Positions 37,910 to 53,594 of a stretch of DNA of 64,000 bases are shown here, in pieces (positions within the stretch are counted from its first letter, which is position 1; the number at the start of each line of letters is the position of its first letter). Source of the DNA: Apostichopus japonicus (lineage: Eukaryota > Echinodermata > Holothuroidea > Aspidochirotida > Stichopodidae); NCBI RefSeq assembly GCF_037975245.1, contig NC_092563.1, forward strand, positions 4,535,001 through 4,599,000, read 5' to 3'. The notes under the pieces were generated by a model that saw only the letters and a program-made list of their open reading frames with translations, ran no database searches and was not told where the DNA came from. A program made the translations under genes and the position numbers.

Positions 37910-38533
37910 AGCAGCATTTTGCGTCCTTTTCTATGATTTTTCTCAACCTCACTGATTCCACTTTGCCATAACGACATACATAACTAGCTAATCTATTCAT
38001 ATTTTACTTCAAATGGTGGCATAAAAGTCGAAAAATTTGCAACTTTCAACTTTGTTGTTCTCCAAGATATTTTCCGTTGGGAACCCAATAAACCTCGCCC
38101 ATAATATGAATATTTAAACACTACGAACGTCATTGACAAATACGTAATATAACACCACGCTTGTTTGTGTACAGTCTATATGGCAGTTGTACCAGGGAGT
38201 TGCATAACAACTCCCTGGTTCATGTGGTTGTACCAACGCAAAGTCTTGAATCTATTTTTAGCAATGGGCAATAACTAAACCTGCATCTCTGATTGGTTGC
38301 ATTCAAACTAGTGGGTTTGGCGGAATTGTATGCGATTAATTTTAACTGTGGAATTTGTCGAGGACACTCTTCTCATTATCGACATTAAATCGTTAATTAC
38401 TCGCTTATTAACGCTCTTGGCAGGGTGAAACTTGGATGGTATCTTAGTTTGCTGTTTTATGGTTGATACATGTAAAAAAATCGATGCACATGATAAAAAG
38501 GTGGAAAAAAGTGACCCAACGCAAAATGCTGCT
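37910..38533. mobile_element. TTAA-flanked MITE, 624 bp
   Basis: AGCAGCATTTTGCGT at the left end is the exact reverse complement of ACGCAAAATGCTGCT at the right end. TTAA directly abuts both ends (37906-37909 and 38534-38537). TTAA duplication is the hallmark of the piggyBac superfamily. There is no transposase frame, so it would be non-autonomous. The palindrome at 38191-38219 is almost at its centre. Confidence 0.7.
38191..38219. repeat. CAGGGAGTTG palindrome, copy 2
   Basis: Perfect 12-bp arms ACCAGGGAGTTG and CAACTCCCTGGT around CATAA. Related to the palindrome at 35116-35143. Confidence 0.75.
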
Positions 38534-38791
38534 TTAATGAGAGGGATTTTAAAGGTACAGTATGGTACTGTACAAAATGTTCATATCATAAAAAAGAAAA
38601 AAATGATATTTTAGCAGGTCAAATTTTTTTCTTTTCTTGTTGTAACAACGCATATTAGTGCCGATTCTTAATATTAACAAACAGTGCTTTATAGAAGATG
38701 AATATTGGATCGAAATAAAAGTAAATTGTACCTTTTACATTGTAGCTTAATTGATTACTCACGTTAAATGTTGTTGTCTTTTTATTTGTAA

Positions 38792-38842
38792 CAGATTTAC
38801 TAACTGGTGACCGACCGGGGAACATCTTGGTGTCGCTGAACG
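38792..38842 (+). other. GABARAPL2: 5' untranslated part of GABARAPL2 exon
   Basis: A strong acceptor (pyrimidine tract then TAACAG ending at 38791) precedes the start codon by 51 bp. This suggests that the first coding exon is spliced to an upstream non-coding exon that I could not place. Confidence 0.45.
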
Positions 38843-42961
<4,119 letters not shown>

Positions 42962-43375
42962 AATCCAGTGAATTTTTTCTAGCCATTCGGTGAGGGCTTT
43001 TTGTTACATCCATTAGCGTACGTAGTGAAACCCTCCTGCTTGCCGTGTGTGAACACGGCTCAAATCGCTGTACTATTGTGTGCCATAAATGATCAAAGTG
43101 TTGCCATGGAATCCCTTCTGTGGTACAGTGTTGCATCCATTATTGAAGGCAGCAGTTGAAGTTCTCAAATTTATTTTACACGTGGATGGGTGCCAAGTTT
43201 ATTAATGATTATGTGAAGCAATTTTCAGACACAAGTATGATAAATGACTGACTATATTCAACAAGTCGATTACTGTCGGATGAATTGGGGGAAAAATTTA
43301 AATATCATTTATTTTTTGCTACAAAAATTGAAGATTGATGTCTTATTTAGCAAGGAAATGGCTTTATAGAGATCG

Positions 43376-43455
43376 CCACCAACTAAGTGCTGGATATCTA
43401 AATCTAAGTTGGTATAATCCAGGACTTCAGGTTGCTGGTTTGAACCCTATTTCCA
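43376..43455 (+). mobile_element. SINE-like fragment
   Basis: Contains CTAAGTTGGTATAATCCAGG and, downstream, GCTGGTTTGAACCC, resembling A and B boxes of a tRNA-derived SINE. Diverged, no tail recognised. Confidence 0.35.
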
Positions 43456-43629
43456 CCAAAAAAAATTCTTTGCTCTTTTTTCATATGATTTATTATTTCT
43501 CAGATCAGCTTTAATATTTTTATCAATAATTTTTTTGTTTTAAATGTTATGATTTTTTTCTTCAAAGATTCAGATTTTGTTGAATAGAACTTTGACTGGT
43601 AACTTGTAAAAAACATGTAACAAATGTTC

Positions 43630-43635
43630 AATAAA
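43630..43635 (+). terminator. GABARAPL2: polyadenylation signal, GABARAPL2
   Basis: AATAAA within TTCAATAAACTG, 669 bp after the stop codon. It is the first clear hexamer I found after the coding region. Confidence 0.5.
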
Positions 43636-44175
43636 CTGATCAATGTAAAATGATAAGGTACACACATCATGTTTGGTGTGAGTACATATGAGTTCATTAT
43701 GATGCAAATCAAATTAAATGCAGAGGTGATCATATAAAAAAGTTTCGAGTAGGGAGCGAAGTATGTTTACTGAAAAATGGCTAAATTGCCAAAGATTTTT
43801 GAAGAATGTTTTCTTCAAAATAATGAATTACCATCACTTTTCCATTCATCAAATTAACTGAAAATTTTAAGTTGTTTTTGTGATGAACATTTATGCAAGC
43901 AATTAAAAATTGCAAAATATTAAAAAAAAAAAAGAGGGAATAATCTGATTTACAAAAATCTTATTCTAATAACTGACAATATAGCTGATTATATGTAACA
44001 TATAGTTACATTGACAGGCTAATCCCCTCCTTACCCCAGGAAGTGGATCTCAGTGGGTGCCCTGTGATGTGATCATGGTCAATCTTCAAAAGTGTGATGC
44101 AATGATTACATCACTCACATGCTGTTGCCAGATGCAAAAATTAACAAATTCGAACAATTCCACATCTTTGCTACA

Positions 44176-44229
44176 CAAAATGCTGTCAGGATGGGAGGCC
44201 CCTCCCCCTCCCATCCTGACAGCATTTTG
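44176..44229. repeat. perfect 23-bp inverted repeat (hairpin)
   Basis: Arms at 44176-44198 and 44207-44229 are exact reverse complements, starting CAAAATGCTGTCAGG, around an 8-nt C-rich spacer. The outer part is ordinary sequence and the inner part is G/C rich. Confidence 0.9.
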
Positions 44230-44639
44230 GGGGAGGAGATTTGACCTACTGTAAGATTGCAGAAATTGTCCCTCAAAGTAAAATGTTCTTGCGGTGACTG
44301 GAATATTCCTTTTAGTGAAGCATTTGTCATATATTCAGGTGGATGCAACTAATCGAGATGTGTGCTACGATATTATTAAGGAGCAATCCCTTTCATTGTG
44401 TTACTTTCATGAACTAAGTTGTATTAAATTGGTTATAACAAAAAAATCTGCCAAACTTTATAAGTTATTCTTCTAAAACTTTGTTAAAAGAAAATGTTTT
44501 GGATCCAGATGTATTCAAAATTTACTTCACGTCACTGTAGAAATTAATTAATTATATGTCGATCGCCTCAAACTTAAATTTACACAGGGTTGTTAGAAAT
44601 ATGATCTCAACATTGATTTGATAATTTATATGAATTTAA

Positions 44640-45360
44640 CCCTTGAGTGGGAATGAACAAAGCCAAAGGTAATATTACTGTATGTAATGAACCCAATAGC
44701 ATCTAGGATAACAGGTAAAGAGAGAATGAACATAGGTAATACTACTATATGTGTTAAATTTCAGTTGACTTACAGCATTAAGATTTCAGGTAATGAGTGA
44801 ATGAACATAGGTAATACTACTATATGTACTGAATTCAGTTAACACACAGCATTAAGGTAACAGGTAATGAGAGAATGAACATAGGTAATACTACTATATG
44901 TGTTAAATTTCAGTTGACTCACAGCATTAAGATTTCAGGTAATGAGTGAATGAACATAGGTAATACTACTATATGTATTAAATTTCAGTTGACACACAGC
45001 ATTAAGGTAACAGGTAATGAGAGAATGAACATAGGTAATACTACTATATGTATTAATTTCAGTTGACACACAGCATTAAGGTAATAGGTAAAAAGAATAA
45101 ACATAGGTAATACTACTATATGTATTAATTTCAGTTGACACACAGCATTAAGGTAACAGGTAACAAGAGAATGAACATAAGTAATACTACTGTATGTATT
45201 GAATTCAGTTGGCACACAGTATGTTTGGTGACAGGAATCAAGGGTATGAAGATGTATGTAATGAACCCAGTTGACACTTAGCAACAACGTAACAGGAAAC
45301 AAGGGCATAAACATTGCTAATGGAACTGTGTTCCTTGAACCTATTGACACATACCATCAG
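44640..45360. repeat. 75-bp minisatellite, about nine copies
   Basis: Units beginning GAACATAGGTAATACTAC start at 44728, 44803, 44877, 44952 and 45027, then drift at about 45099 and 45173. Each contains TTCAGTTGACACACAGCATT and a variable end (GGTAACAGG or GATTTCAGG). The 121-codon minus-strand frame at 44985-45350 is a by-product of the repeat. Confidence 0.9.
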
Positions 45361-46563
45361 GGAAACAGTTTAACATTAAAATGCTACGAGTCCCCATAGG
45401 TGGTAGGAGTTAGGAGCAATAGTGTCAATACATTACACTGTTAATACATAATGATAAGAAATTGTATATTGGATACGTTACGTTACATTAATACATTACG
45501 TTAATGCATACACCAATGCACACAAACATACATGCACCCACCCACCCAAACATACATACACACACGTTCATTAAGAGAGTGTTAATACATTACGTTATGA
45601 ATTTCTATTACAGAAGTATACCGAAATAAATAATCCATTATCCTTATAGGGTCTGTATGACATCAGCCAATATTTAATACATTACAACTGCAGACAACAA
45701 CTTAAGTGTAATCAAACATGTTATTGCTTTGCCATAAACCATGGTATGAGTCCATTGGATGATATACAATAATGTCAAAATTTACATATTTTTACAGTTG
45801 TTTCACAGGATTTAGGGGAATGATCTGTTACGAGTTGTTTGTTGTGATACTATTAATTCAACAATGTCAAAGTGGGCATCGCTCTTTCCAAAACAAAATT
45901 GAGGCAATGCCCTGGTATCAAAGTAATCATATTATAACTTTGAGATAATGTACTTGTGGATATGCTTGTAAAATTTAACCACTAGAAGAAGTAGACCCTT
46001 ACTCATAGCTCATTAGGTTCATTTGGTTTTATTCAATTTTTTTTTGTAAAACTTGTAGAACCACTGTATAGTTACTATTCAGCTTTTTCACAAAAAAGTT
46101 TCACAATGGTTGCTTCATTGCATTATGATATTTTTCTTCTTTTTTATGATCATTGATAATATAAGAGGTGTTTTTTGCTACTTTCCAAAAACACTGCCCC
46201 ACCTCACAGTTTCCCACTCTGCTTCCCCCGCATTTAGTATGCAGAACATTTTTCCCAGTTCAGTTTTATGAAACCTTAACTAACTTTGTCACACTTCAAT
46301 ATCTCCCACATGAAAGATATATCAGTATAATTGTTTTGCTGAAAGATACAGCGTATTGATTAGCTTTCACATATGGCTGTGTAAATATCTTATAATATAT
46401 GTGTCCATTCTAGGAGTCATGTGAGTCACATTGTATGGAATATCTTAAATATCAATTACAGGTGCACATATCATAATGTATGAGTTAAACTTGACTGTAT
46501 TCAGGTTGGTAGCTATGGATCAATCTAACTAGGGTTGCAGCAATAGAAATGAGCCGTTTGCCC

Positions 46564-46706
46564 CTGACTGTCCTTGACACTGGGCCTCCTAGGGCCTGGG
46601 GCCACGGATTTTACAGTGACCTGGTTTATGCCACTTACTGTCCTTTACACTGGTCCTTCTTGGGCCAGGGGCCCTGTATTTTACACTGATCTAGTTTATG
46701 CCACTG
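46564..46706. repeat. two-copy tandem repeat, about 72 bp
   Basis: Two diverged units each run from ACTGTCCTT through GGGCC...GGGGCC and ATTTTACA to GTTTATGCCAC. Confidence 0.7.
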
Positions 46707-49642
46707 ACTGTATGTCAGTTTCATGATCTACATTAAATAACATCTCACTCATGTCAAGGACATTTGCTAGTTTGTGTTCTACCTTTCTCAGTTTTTGTTT
46801 GTCTCACTGTAGGATATTTTTTATTTATATTGAACAAGAAAAGTGTAAAATCTAAAGTACAGTTATAATTGTGATGCAAGACCCCCAGCTATTTGTAAGT
46901 CAACAGAACCCAAGTCAGGTTACAGGAGGGTACTCACCTGACATTACCCAATATTCTGCTTTATCTTGAAGTTTGATAATATTTTACTTTTTTTTTGTGG
47001 CTACTGATTATTCTCGTTTACATGATGTAAAGAAAAATTGAAGTTAACATATTTTTTATTTTGTTAAGTTTGTATTTCTTTATATGATAGTGATGTAGTC
47101 TAGCAATATGTTATGTAAATATTTTGTTTTCTCAGAAATACAGAAACAGGATCGAAGAAGAGATGATTTTTGTTACATGTCAATGTTGTATATTTAAAAC
47201 TTTTATCATATCCTGCAATATACTTTGAAGGAATAAAATCGAAGATAAATATTCATAACAATTGTCGCTCTTCATTCAAATGTTTCAATTTTCCAATAAT
47301 CTTACAAATCAAGTGCTCAATAAAGAACAAGTGACTATAACATCGCTGCATCCCTCCGGCCCCACCTATACCAAACGATCCCATACGTTGCCCCCCCCCC
47401 CCCACCTCCACATGTACACAATGACCCTCGGATGACCAATACCAACATCATACAGAACGCACCCCTGCAGAACACAGCAAACTTCCGCCTAGATAATCGT
47501 CATCTGGTTTCATCGCAACAACCAGAGCAATTCAATTTATACCAATATGGTATACTAACTAATACAACAGTCATGCAAGTGTTTGAAAATAAGCAACCAG
47601 ATTACCAGAGCCGTCTATATACGGCTCTGTAACGAACTAGTGTTCCTTTATAGAGGCACTCTTATAACGAACATCGTCACATGGCTTCCCATAATATTAC
47701 CTATAGCTAAAAAGTCTGGAAGCATTTCCAAAGAACTTCACTCTACGTTCACATGCTGAAAGAAAACCCAATCAGATAATTACATGCACACTTCCAGAGG
47801 CGTTACTAAGGGTGTGTGATGCTGAACTTTTAACCGACAGAAAACATAAATGTTTTTCTCGTCAAAACGTACGAACTTGAATTTACCTGCCTGGATTCAT
47901 CATCGTCCAAATGATACTCTATGCTATCGACATCTGGGGGAATTTTCCCGATAAACACAAGATTCAAGCGACCGACAACTGGTGTCCTGATCCAATTTCA
48001 CCACCTATTATATTTTCGAAAACTACCAGCAAAAGAGTTCATCGAACAATTTCAGACGTTTGCGAGTATGCAATGCTTTATTGATAGATTTCCTGACGAT
48101 TTTTTTTTGTATACATGAAAGTAATTTAAATCTCTGTGATGGAAGCGATGCCTGCATCCTCACATTTATCTTTAAATGATTTCCCAAGAGGATCAAGCCT
48201 CTCATAGTTTAGTTAAAGTTGTTTACAGAACTGATCGAGTATGACCTTATAGCAAATATTGAAGTTGGGTGAAATCGCCTTTCGTAATATAAATGAAGGC
48301 GTGTAGAACCAATCCATCTTTGATATATCAGTTACTTTGTTTAGAACGTTTCCGGTAGATCAAAAAAGAAGAAAAAAGAACCAGTTCAGGTTAAATATAT
48401 GACGTCACATGAAACATATTTCAGACACGTCAAATTTCATAACAGTGTTCTTCTTGTAGTATAGAAAACGAAATGACAGTTATAACTGGTAATTTTGCTG
48501 TGCGATGATTTTTTCGTAGAATTTTCAATGTAATAGTTGTAATTAATTAAAGGGATGTTCCGGCATTGCTTGAAGCTGATTGATTTACAAAATCGTTGAA
48601 GATTTCCTGTATCTTGACTTTAGGTAAATGGTTCAAACCAATATCCTCATAGCAATTCGTATGGTTTAAATGTACTCAGTTAAGTGTTACAATGTCTGCC
48701 AACGGGATATTCCTTTGAGTAACAAACCACAATATACTGTAATTTACATCCGCTCGCGGAAATGCCATTATCGAAAAAAGAGACCTAAAAGTGCAGTAAT
48801 TGTTTCGGCATGTTTTCAGTCATTATCATTTGTAATTTGTTAACCTCTATGTGAAGGAGTATAAATCAATGTACAAATGTTGTAAGGGGTCAGTTCGGGG
48901 TCCCCGGAAAATAATTCAATTTTATCAATCGGAAAAGGTTGGGTAGTAGGCCTATATCGCAAAACCGGGATCACCATTAACATAGAAGTAAACACAACCA
49001 TCTTATTTGTGTTGCATGAAGGATCTTGTAACCCATGACGAGCACATGCAGTGCCTGAAATAATGCACTTACATTTGCTGGATGTAAACGTTTCACTCAT
49101 GCCAGTCTAGCCTATAATCTGTTTTTAATAATTTTGTTGATGCTTTCATGGTTTAAATAACGAGAATTGTCACCGTACATTCATTAGTTACAGTTATTGA
49201 ATAATTGCTTTGATATTTAGGCAACTGTGCAAATTCCATTTCTGTCACACATAACCAACTGTCACAAACTACAAATATATGCCTGTTGTACAAATATATG
49301 CCTGTTGTATTAATGTTAATAATACGATTTATTCAATTCTTTGTTGTGGTTGTTAATCATCAGCATCATCAAATTGATCACATGTACATCAGTAACGTTA
49401 GTTGTTCTTATTTATCGATTGGTTGTGTTGTGTAAGTATTTCCCCTTTAGAAACTTCATCATTGAAATTGTGTACCTGCAACAACTTTCTTGTTTCTCCA
49501 CACTACTGTTCTTATGGAAACTTTACTATTCAACGGACCAGCAACTTATATTGCAAAATTTAAAGTATAAAGTAAAGTTTTTTTGTCAGCTTCAAAATAA
49601 AGAGGGTGAGCATTTAGAGTTCTTAGCTACATTGGTCCTATT

Positions 49643-50443
49643 CAGGGACGTATAGCTAAGGTCTGATGATTTTTTTTTTTTTGGGGGGGGGGGGTTGTAG
49701 TGGCTGAAAATCCAACTGAATGGGTTTGAAGCCAGAAAATTCCGACTGCTGCCTTGTACCCCCCCCCCACCCGCGCTACTCGTTAACGATAAGGTCAGTG
49801 TCAGTGCACCCCATCTTTCGCGACTGCCCTACTGTTCCGAACTTTTTTTCGATACATTTGTACCCACTGGCACTCACTTCACAAACTTATTAGCCCCACC
49901 CCCCAACCGATTATTTTTGTGAAAATTTGGGCAATATGCTGATAACTTTTCGGGTACCTACTGAAAGAAAGATAATTTGCAATGTGTTTTTCAATGGTTA
50001 AACTTATATTATTATTACCATTAATATTTTAACGACTTCCCCAATGGTAACCAACTTGGAAAGGTAAAAACACGGAAAATGATTGCACGGTTATTGACAT
50101 GTGTTGTAAAATCCGATGCATGCCTATGATATGCACATTAACAAACTTTGGTTATGTTTTTCGGGCAAGTCGTTACAGCTTTGTATGCTGGAGCATAAGA
50201 ATCGCGAGATACATTTTCTCAAAGTGGCAAGGAAAACGTGGTAAATATGACTGATTAAAGGTCAATTTTGACCGAAATTTTCAATTTTAGGTCATTCACA
50301 ATCACATGAATATATGAATAGGCCTAGGTAAATTAGAGTGCGACAGTCGGAAATTCCGACTGCCGCACTCCAATTTTCCAACTACCGTCAGTTTTACCAA
50401 GTTTGGGGTGAGACACCCCACATCCCCTCTAGCGACGTCCCTG
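49643..50443. mobile_element. hAT-like non-autonomous element, 801 bp
   Basis: Begins CAGGGACGTATAGCTA and ends TAGCGACGTCCCTG. The outer nine bases are exactly inverted. Exact 8-bp repeats GTCCTATT flank it at 49635-49642 and 50444-50451. CAGGG termini with 8-bp duplications fit hAT. The interior has T/G and C runs and an internal mirrored phrase GTCGGAAATTCCGAC. No transposase frame. Confidence 0.85.
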
Positions 50444-51175
50444 GTCCTATTGAGAACTTGACTATGTTCCTTATCTACCCTAATGGGTAAGTCCTATGTG
50501 GAATGAAGGAAATATGACAACCGCTGTTTTAGCTTTGTGACACCGCATTCACCAGTGGCTGGAAAGTATGAAGTTGAAGTTAACGGCTGTTTCGCAATGC
50601 AACCCACTCTCCGTTGAGTTACTTCGTTGTATATTCCCTAATGACTGTTATCGTTTTAACTGCAGACAAAACATAAATATTTAGCAAGCCGTCAAAATAT
50701 TTATATTTTTATCAATTTAATTAATTTAAAGTTTCAAGTGACTATTTGGTGAAACTCAATTGAATGTCTGACATATCTATGATCGCCTGTTTGAGCCAGG
50801 TGGCTAACTAACTTCACAATATATCAGACGGCGACTTCTACAGCAATCACGTAGCCTAAAAAGTACAAGTTCACATGCGATGTTACCCCCAGGAAACTTG
50901 TTTCCTGTTAATTAAGGAAGGTCGTTGTGGACAATCGACAGTTATTCGCAATATCATTACAGGTTAGCATATTCATTATATATGTGTACTGTGAGCCTAG
51001 TTGGTAGTTGTGTCGTTATCATCCAGGTTGTTCAACAGAAGACACCCGATACTGGAACGGCGATAGCCTAAACGTAACCAATGGCAATAATTCAGTCCTA
51101 GCCTTGCAAGACCTAGGCTATGTCAAGGCCCGATACATTACAGCACAATTAACTTTTAGTTACACTATATATAAA

Positions 51176-51461
51176 GGCCGTGGCTATTCTTACGACGAGT
51201 CGTAACAATTATTTATAAACTATTCTTACGACAAAGGCAAATTCAAGTGCAGTAAAGTAAATAAAGCAACTGCGCATGTAGTAGGGGTAACCCTAACCCT
51301 AAACATAACCCTAAACCTCAATCCTAACCCTTACCCTAACCCTAACCGCAAATTATTGTTACTCCTCGTCGTAAAAATAGTACTCCTGGTCATGAAAATA
51401 GCAACTGCGCATGCGTAGTCGGAAATTATTCTTACAACTAGTCGTAAGAATAGCCACTTTG
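51176..51461. mobile_element. MITE with internal CCCTAA repeats, copy B
   Basis: Same ends as the copy at 29669 (GGCCGTGGCTATTC and GAATAGCCACTTTG), flanked by exact 9-bp repeats ATATATAAA (51167-51175 and 51462-51470). The telomere-like core (about 51287-51348) has more CCCTAA units than copy A, which accounts for most of the 15-bp greater length. Confidence 0.88.
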
Positions 51462-52076
51462 ATATATAAACATTGCCATAAGTTACGAAAGTGTACGTTA
51501 AGCCTGAAGTTAGTATGTAAACAGCAAATTCATGGAATAGCTGCTAAGGTATGTTCACACAACAAGTTAAACCAAGAACTGCTTGTGATTGAATTGACAT
51601 GGCCTTGGCATGGACCTGCCTATAAATAATATAACAACTTAAATTTGAGTGTGAATTGGCCTTTTTCAGCACAAACTTACAGTTTGAACAATGTAACATA
51701 GGCCTAGTTAATCCTCATAATTTATTTCATAAGGAAGAGATGTAAGAAGATAATAATACAAGTATCATTAATTCTGAGTCAATATAACCAGGGTTGCCAT
51801 GCTTGATGCTTCCCTAATGTCTATCGCAGCCATATCAACTTAAAGCATAATTTTGGGCTCTGTTTTTAATCCCACCCATTCCTGCTTCCGGTTTCCCCTC
51901 AACGAATGAAGAGAGATTGAACCTCAGTACCTGACCACTTTCTGACATACTGAGGGAGTCACCCCATTGATCAACACTGTAGTGCTGCTATTGTGAACAT
52001 ACTGTAGTTGTTTCAAAACCATTGAAAGAACAAAAGAATCAACAATTTTTAATTCGCAAATTGGAAATACCAATCC

Positions 52077-52382
52077 ATGGAAGACTCCCATTACACCTTA
52101 CAACAGGGCACCAACAATTTTGAATGGTCGTGTCTATTGGCACGTGCACTTGCCAATAACAACCGTTATTGCTACGTTGACGTACCAATAAGCATCGATA
52201 TTCGCACGAACATGCTCGTGCTTATGGACAGTGACTTTGCACACGAAGGAGTACCAATAAGGATTGTTATTCGCACGAACGTGTTTGTGGGTATAAGTAG
52301 ACATGTAGTGATTAGAAAAGCACTGCCAATAAATATTTATATTCGCACGAACGTGTTCGTACTGAGTAGGCGGGGAAGGTAA
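52077..52382 (+). CDS. doubtful repeat-encoded frame
   Basis: A 101-codon frame in which a unit is repeated: VPISIDIRTNMLV, VPIRIVIRTNVFV and LPINIYIRTNVFV. The unit starts are 69 and 72 bp apart, both multiples of three, so the frame is kept. There is no splice context or recognised domain, and the DNA itself is palindromic, so this may be non-coding repeat. Confidence 0.15.
   Translation: MEDSHYTLQQGTNNFEWSCLLARALANNNRYCYVDVPISIDIRTNMLVLMDSDFAHEGVPIRIVIRTNVFVGISRHVVIRKALPINIYIRTNVFVLSRRGR
52130..52380. repeat. tandem repeat with ATTCGCACGAA palindromic core
   Basis: CCAATAA followed after about eight bases by TATTCGCACGAAC recurs, with the core at 52200, 52269 and 52341. A degenerate unit precedes the first. 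Each core partly pairs with a following (T/G)TCGTG. Confidence 0.75.
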
Positions 52383-52771
52383 ACCATGGCCCCAACCACA
52401 GTACGTGTTGGGTATGCACGGTCGATTTGCCCCGTGGCCCCCCCCCCCCCCTCAAGATTTTGGTGGATGAAAATTTGCTGATTCTCAAAAAATGGTTATC
52501 TTTTTCAAAATCAATAGCCAAATCTGTAAAATATGTGAGAAATCAAATAAAGAGGAATCCTTTATTACAAAAATTGAAAAAGTATCCGCAGATATCCACA
52601 CAGATATGAACATAACCCTGGAAATCCCCATAGTTATCAAATTCCTGTTCCATTGTCATGCACTGCAGTGTTATTGTCCATCGATGTCCTGTTCATCCCT
52701 CCCGGCCAGCACATATCAGGACAGTTCATTGGTTACATCAACCACAAGCGCTGATTTGTCAAGTTACATGT

Positions 52772-52815
52772 GTGCGAATAGTCAATGTTATTCGCACGAT
52801 TACATTCGTGCGAAT
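52772..52815. repeat. alternating hairpin from the ATTCGCACGA core
   Basis: GTGCGAATA (52772-52780), TATTCGCAC (52789-52797) and TCGTGCGAAT (52806-52815) can form either of two competing stems sharing the middle arm. The second stem, ATTCGCACGA/TCGTGCGAAT, is perfect with a 6-nt loop. Confidence 0.8.
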
Positions 52816-52852
52816 AGCCACAACGATTTTGAATAGGTCAAGATAATATGGT

Positions 52853-52926
52853 GCCTGTGGTTAGAATTTGAACCAGGAATCTAACGATTGTGATGTTGAC
52901 ACTCTAAGCGCTTCACCACTCCTTTT
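52853..52926 (-). mobile_element. tRNA-derived SINE fragment
   Basis: On the minus strand it reads GGTGAAGCGCTTAGAGTGT (A-box-like) and then CCTGGTTCAAATTC (B-box-like), with spacing like a tRNA head. Confidence 0.5.
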
Positions 52927-53429
52927 CGCCTTGTAGATGACTTCGCAAGTTGGTTTTCAACATTTTTTGGCCCAAATTCTTTGTTACATTAGTATCAAAC
53001 TTGTGTAAAATGCAAATTAGAAAAGTTGTCATGAGCTATATATTGTTAGGAAATTTTGGGATCAAATAACATAGAAAAATTGATAAACTGCAACTGAAAT
53101 AAGCTGTTTCAGACGATCAGCCAAACAAATTTTAAGCAAAGATTGACCAGTAAAAAATTTTGTAGTGTATACGTTACTTGGCTGAATTCAGTCATGTGCA
53201 CACTTTTTTTTCTTTTACATTTTTGTTTTGTTGTGAAATCCGATAGAATGCTCCTAATCCTTTGCTTTAATTAATGTTGTTTGTCCCTCTGATTTTTCAT
53301 TCAATAGCACAGCATTTGAGAGATGACAATACAATAGCATCAATGACAATTGCAATCTAATTAAATTTTTATCGATCATTTAGAGTACCTTCTTTTCTTT
53401 CTGTTTTCATTAGTTTCTCTGAGAAGTTC

Positions 53430-53594
53430 ATGATGGCATCTTTTGGTTCCATTATTAACGTCGTGGTGATTGGCTGCTTTTGTGCTTATTTCCTTCAAGT
53501 CGGTTTTACCATGTATGAGATGTTTAACCCAAAGCAGTGTGATGACAAGAAAAATTGTCTTGGCCCTGCAATATCAGTGGAGGAACAAGTTATG
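53430..53594 (+). CDS. CLPTM1L: CLPTM1L exon 1
   Basis: Encodes residues 1-55. MMASFGS could start at either Met. It contains the first membrane segment ([18 protein letters not shown]), then the conserved cysteine pair [10 protein letters not shown]. Donor GTATGT, phase 0. Confidence 0.9.

Larger units (their letters stand above)
42962..43650 (+). other. GABARAPL2: GABARAPL2 3' untranslated region
   Basis: Extends from the stop to an AATAAA at 43630-43635. It contains a SINE-like segment near 43376-43455. The antisense frame at 42876-43136 is a shadow of the last exon and this region. Confidence 0.55.
43651..53429. other. intergenic region before CLPTM1L
   Basis: About 9.8 kb without an accepted gene. 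It holds a perfect hairpin (44176), a 75-bp minisatellite (44640-45360), a 72-bp duplication (46564-46706), a hAT-like element (49643), a second telomere-repeat MITE (51176), a palindromic tandem repeat (52130-52380) and a SINE (52853). Frames at 47432-47632, 47921-48118 and 48840-49100 show no recognisable motif. Confidence 0.5.

Noticed and set aside
44985-45350. 121-codon minus-strand frame with repeated peptide
   Set aside because: Entirely explained by the 75-bp minisatellite, whose period happens to be a multiple of three.
48840-49100. Cysteine-containing minus-strand frame (MSETFTSSKCKC)
   Set aside because: No acceptor or donor in phase, no recognised motif and no neighbouring exon.
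52130-52380. CRISPR-like array of palindromic repeats
   Set aside because: Eukaryotic context, diverged repeats, spacers not of uniform length and no cas genes.
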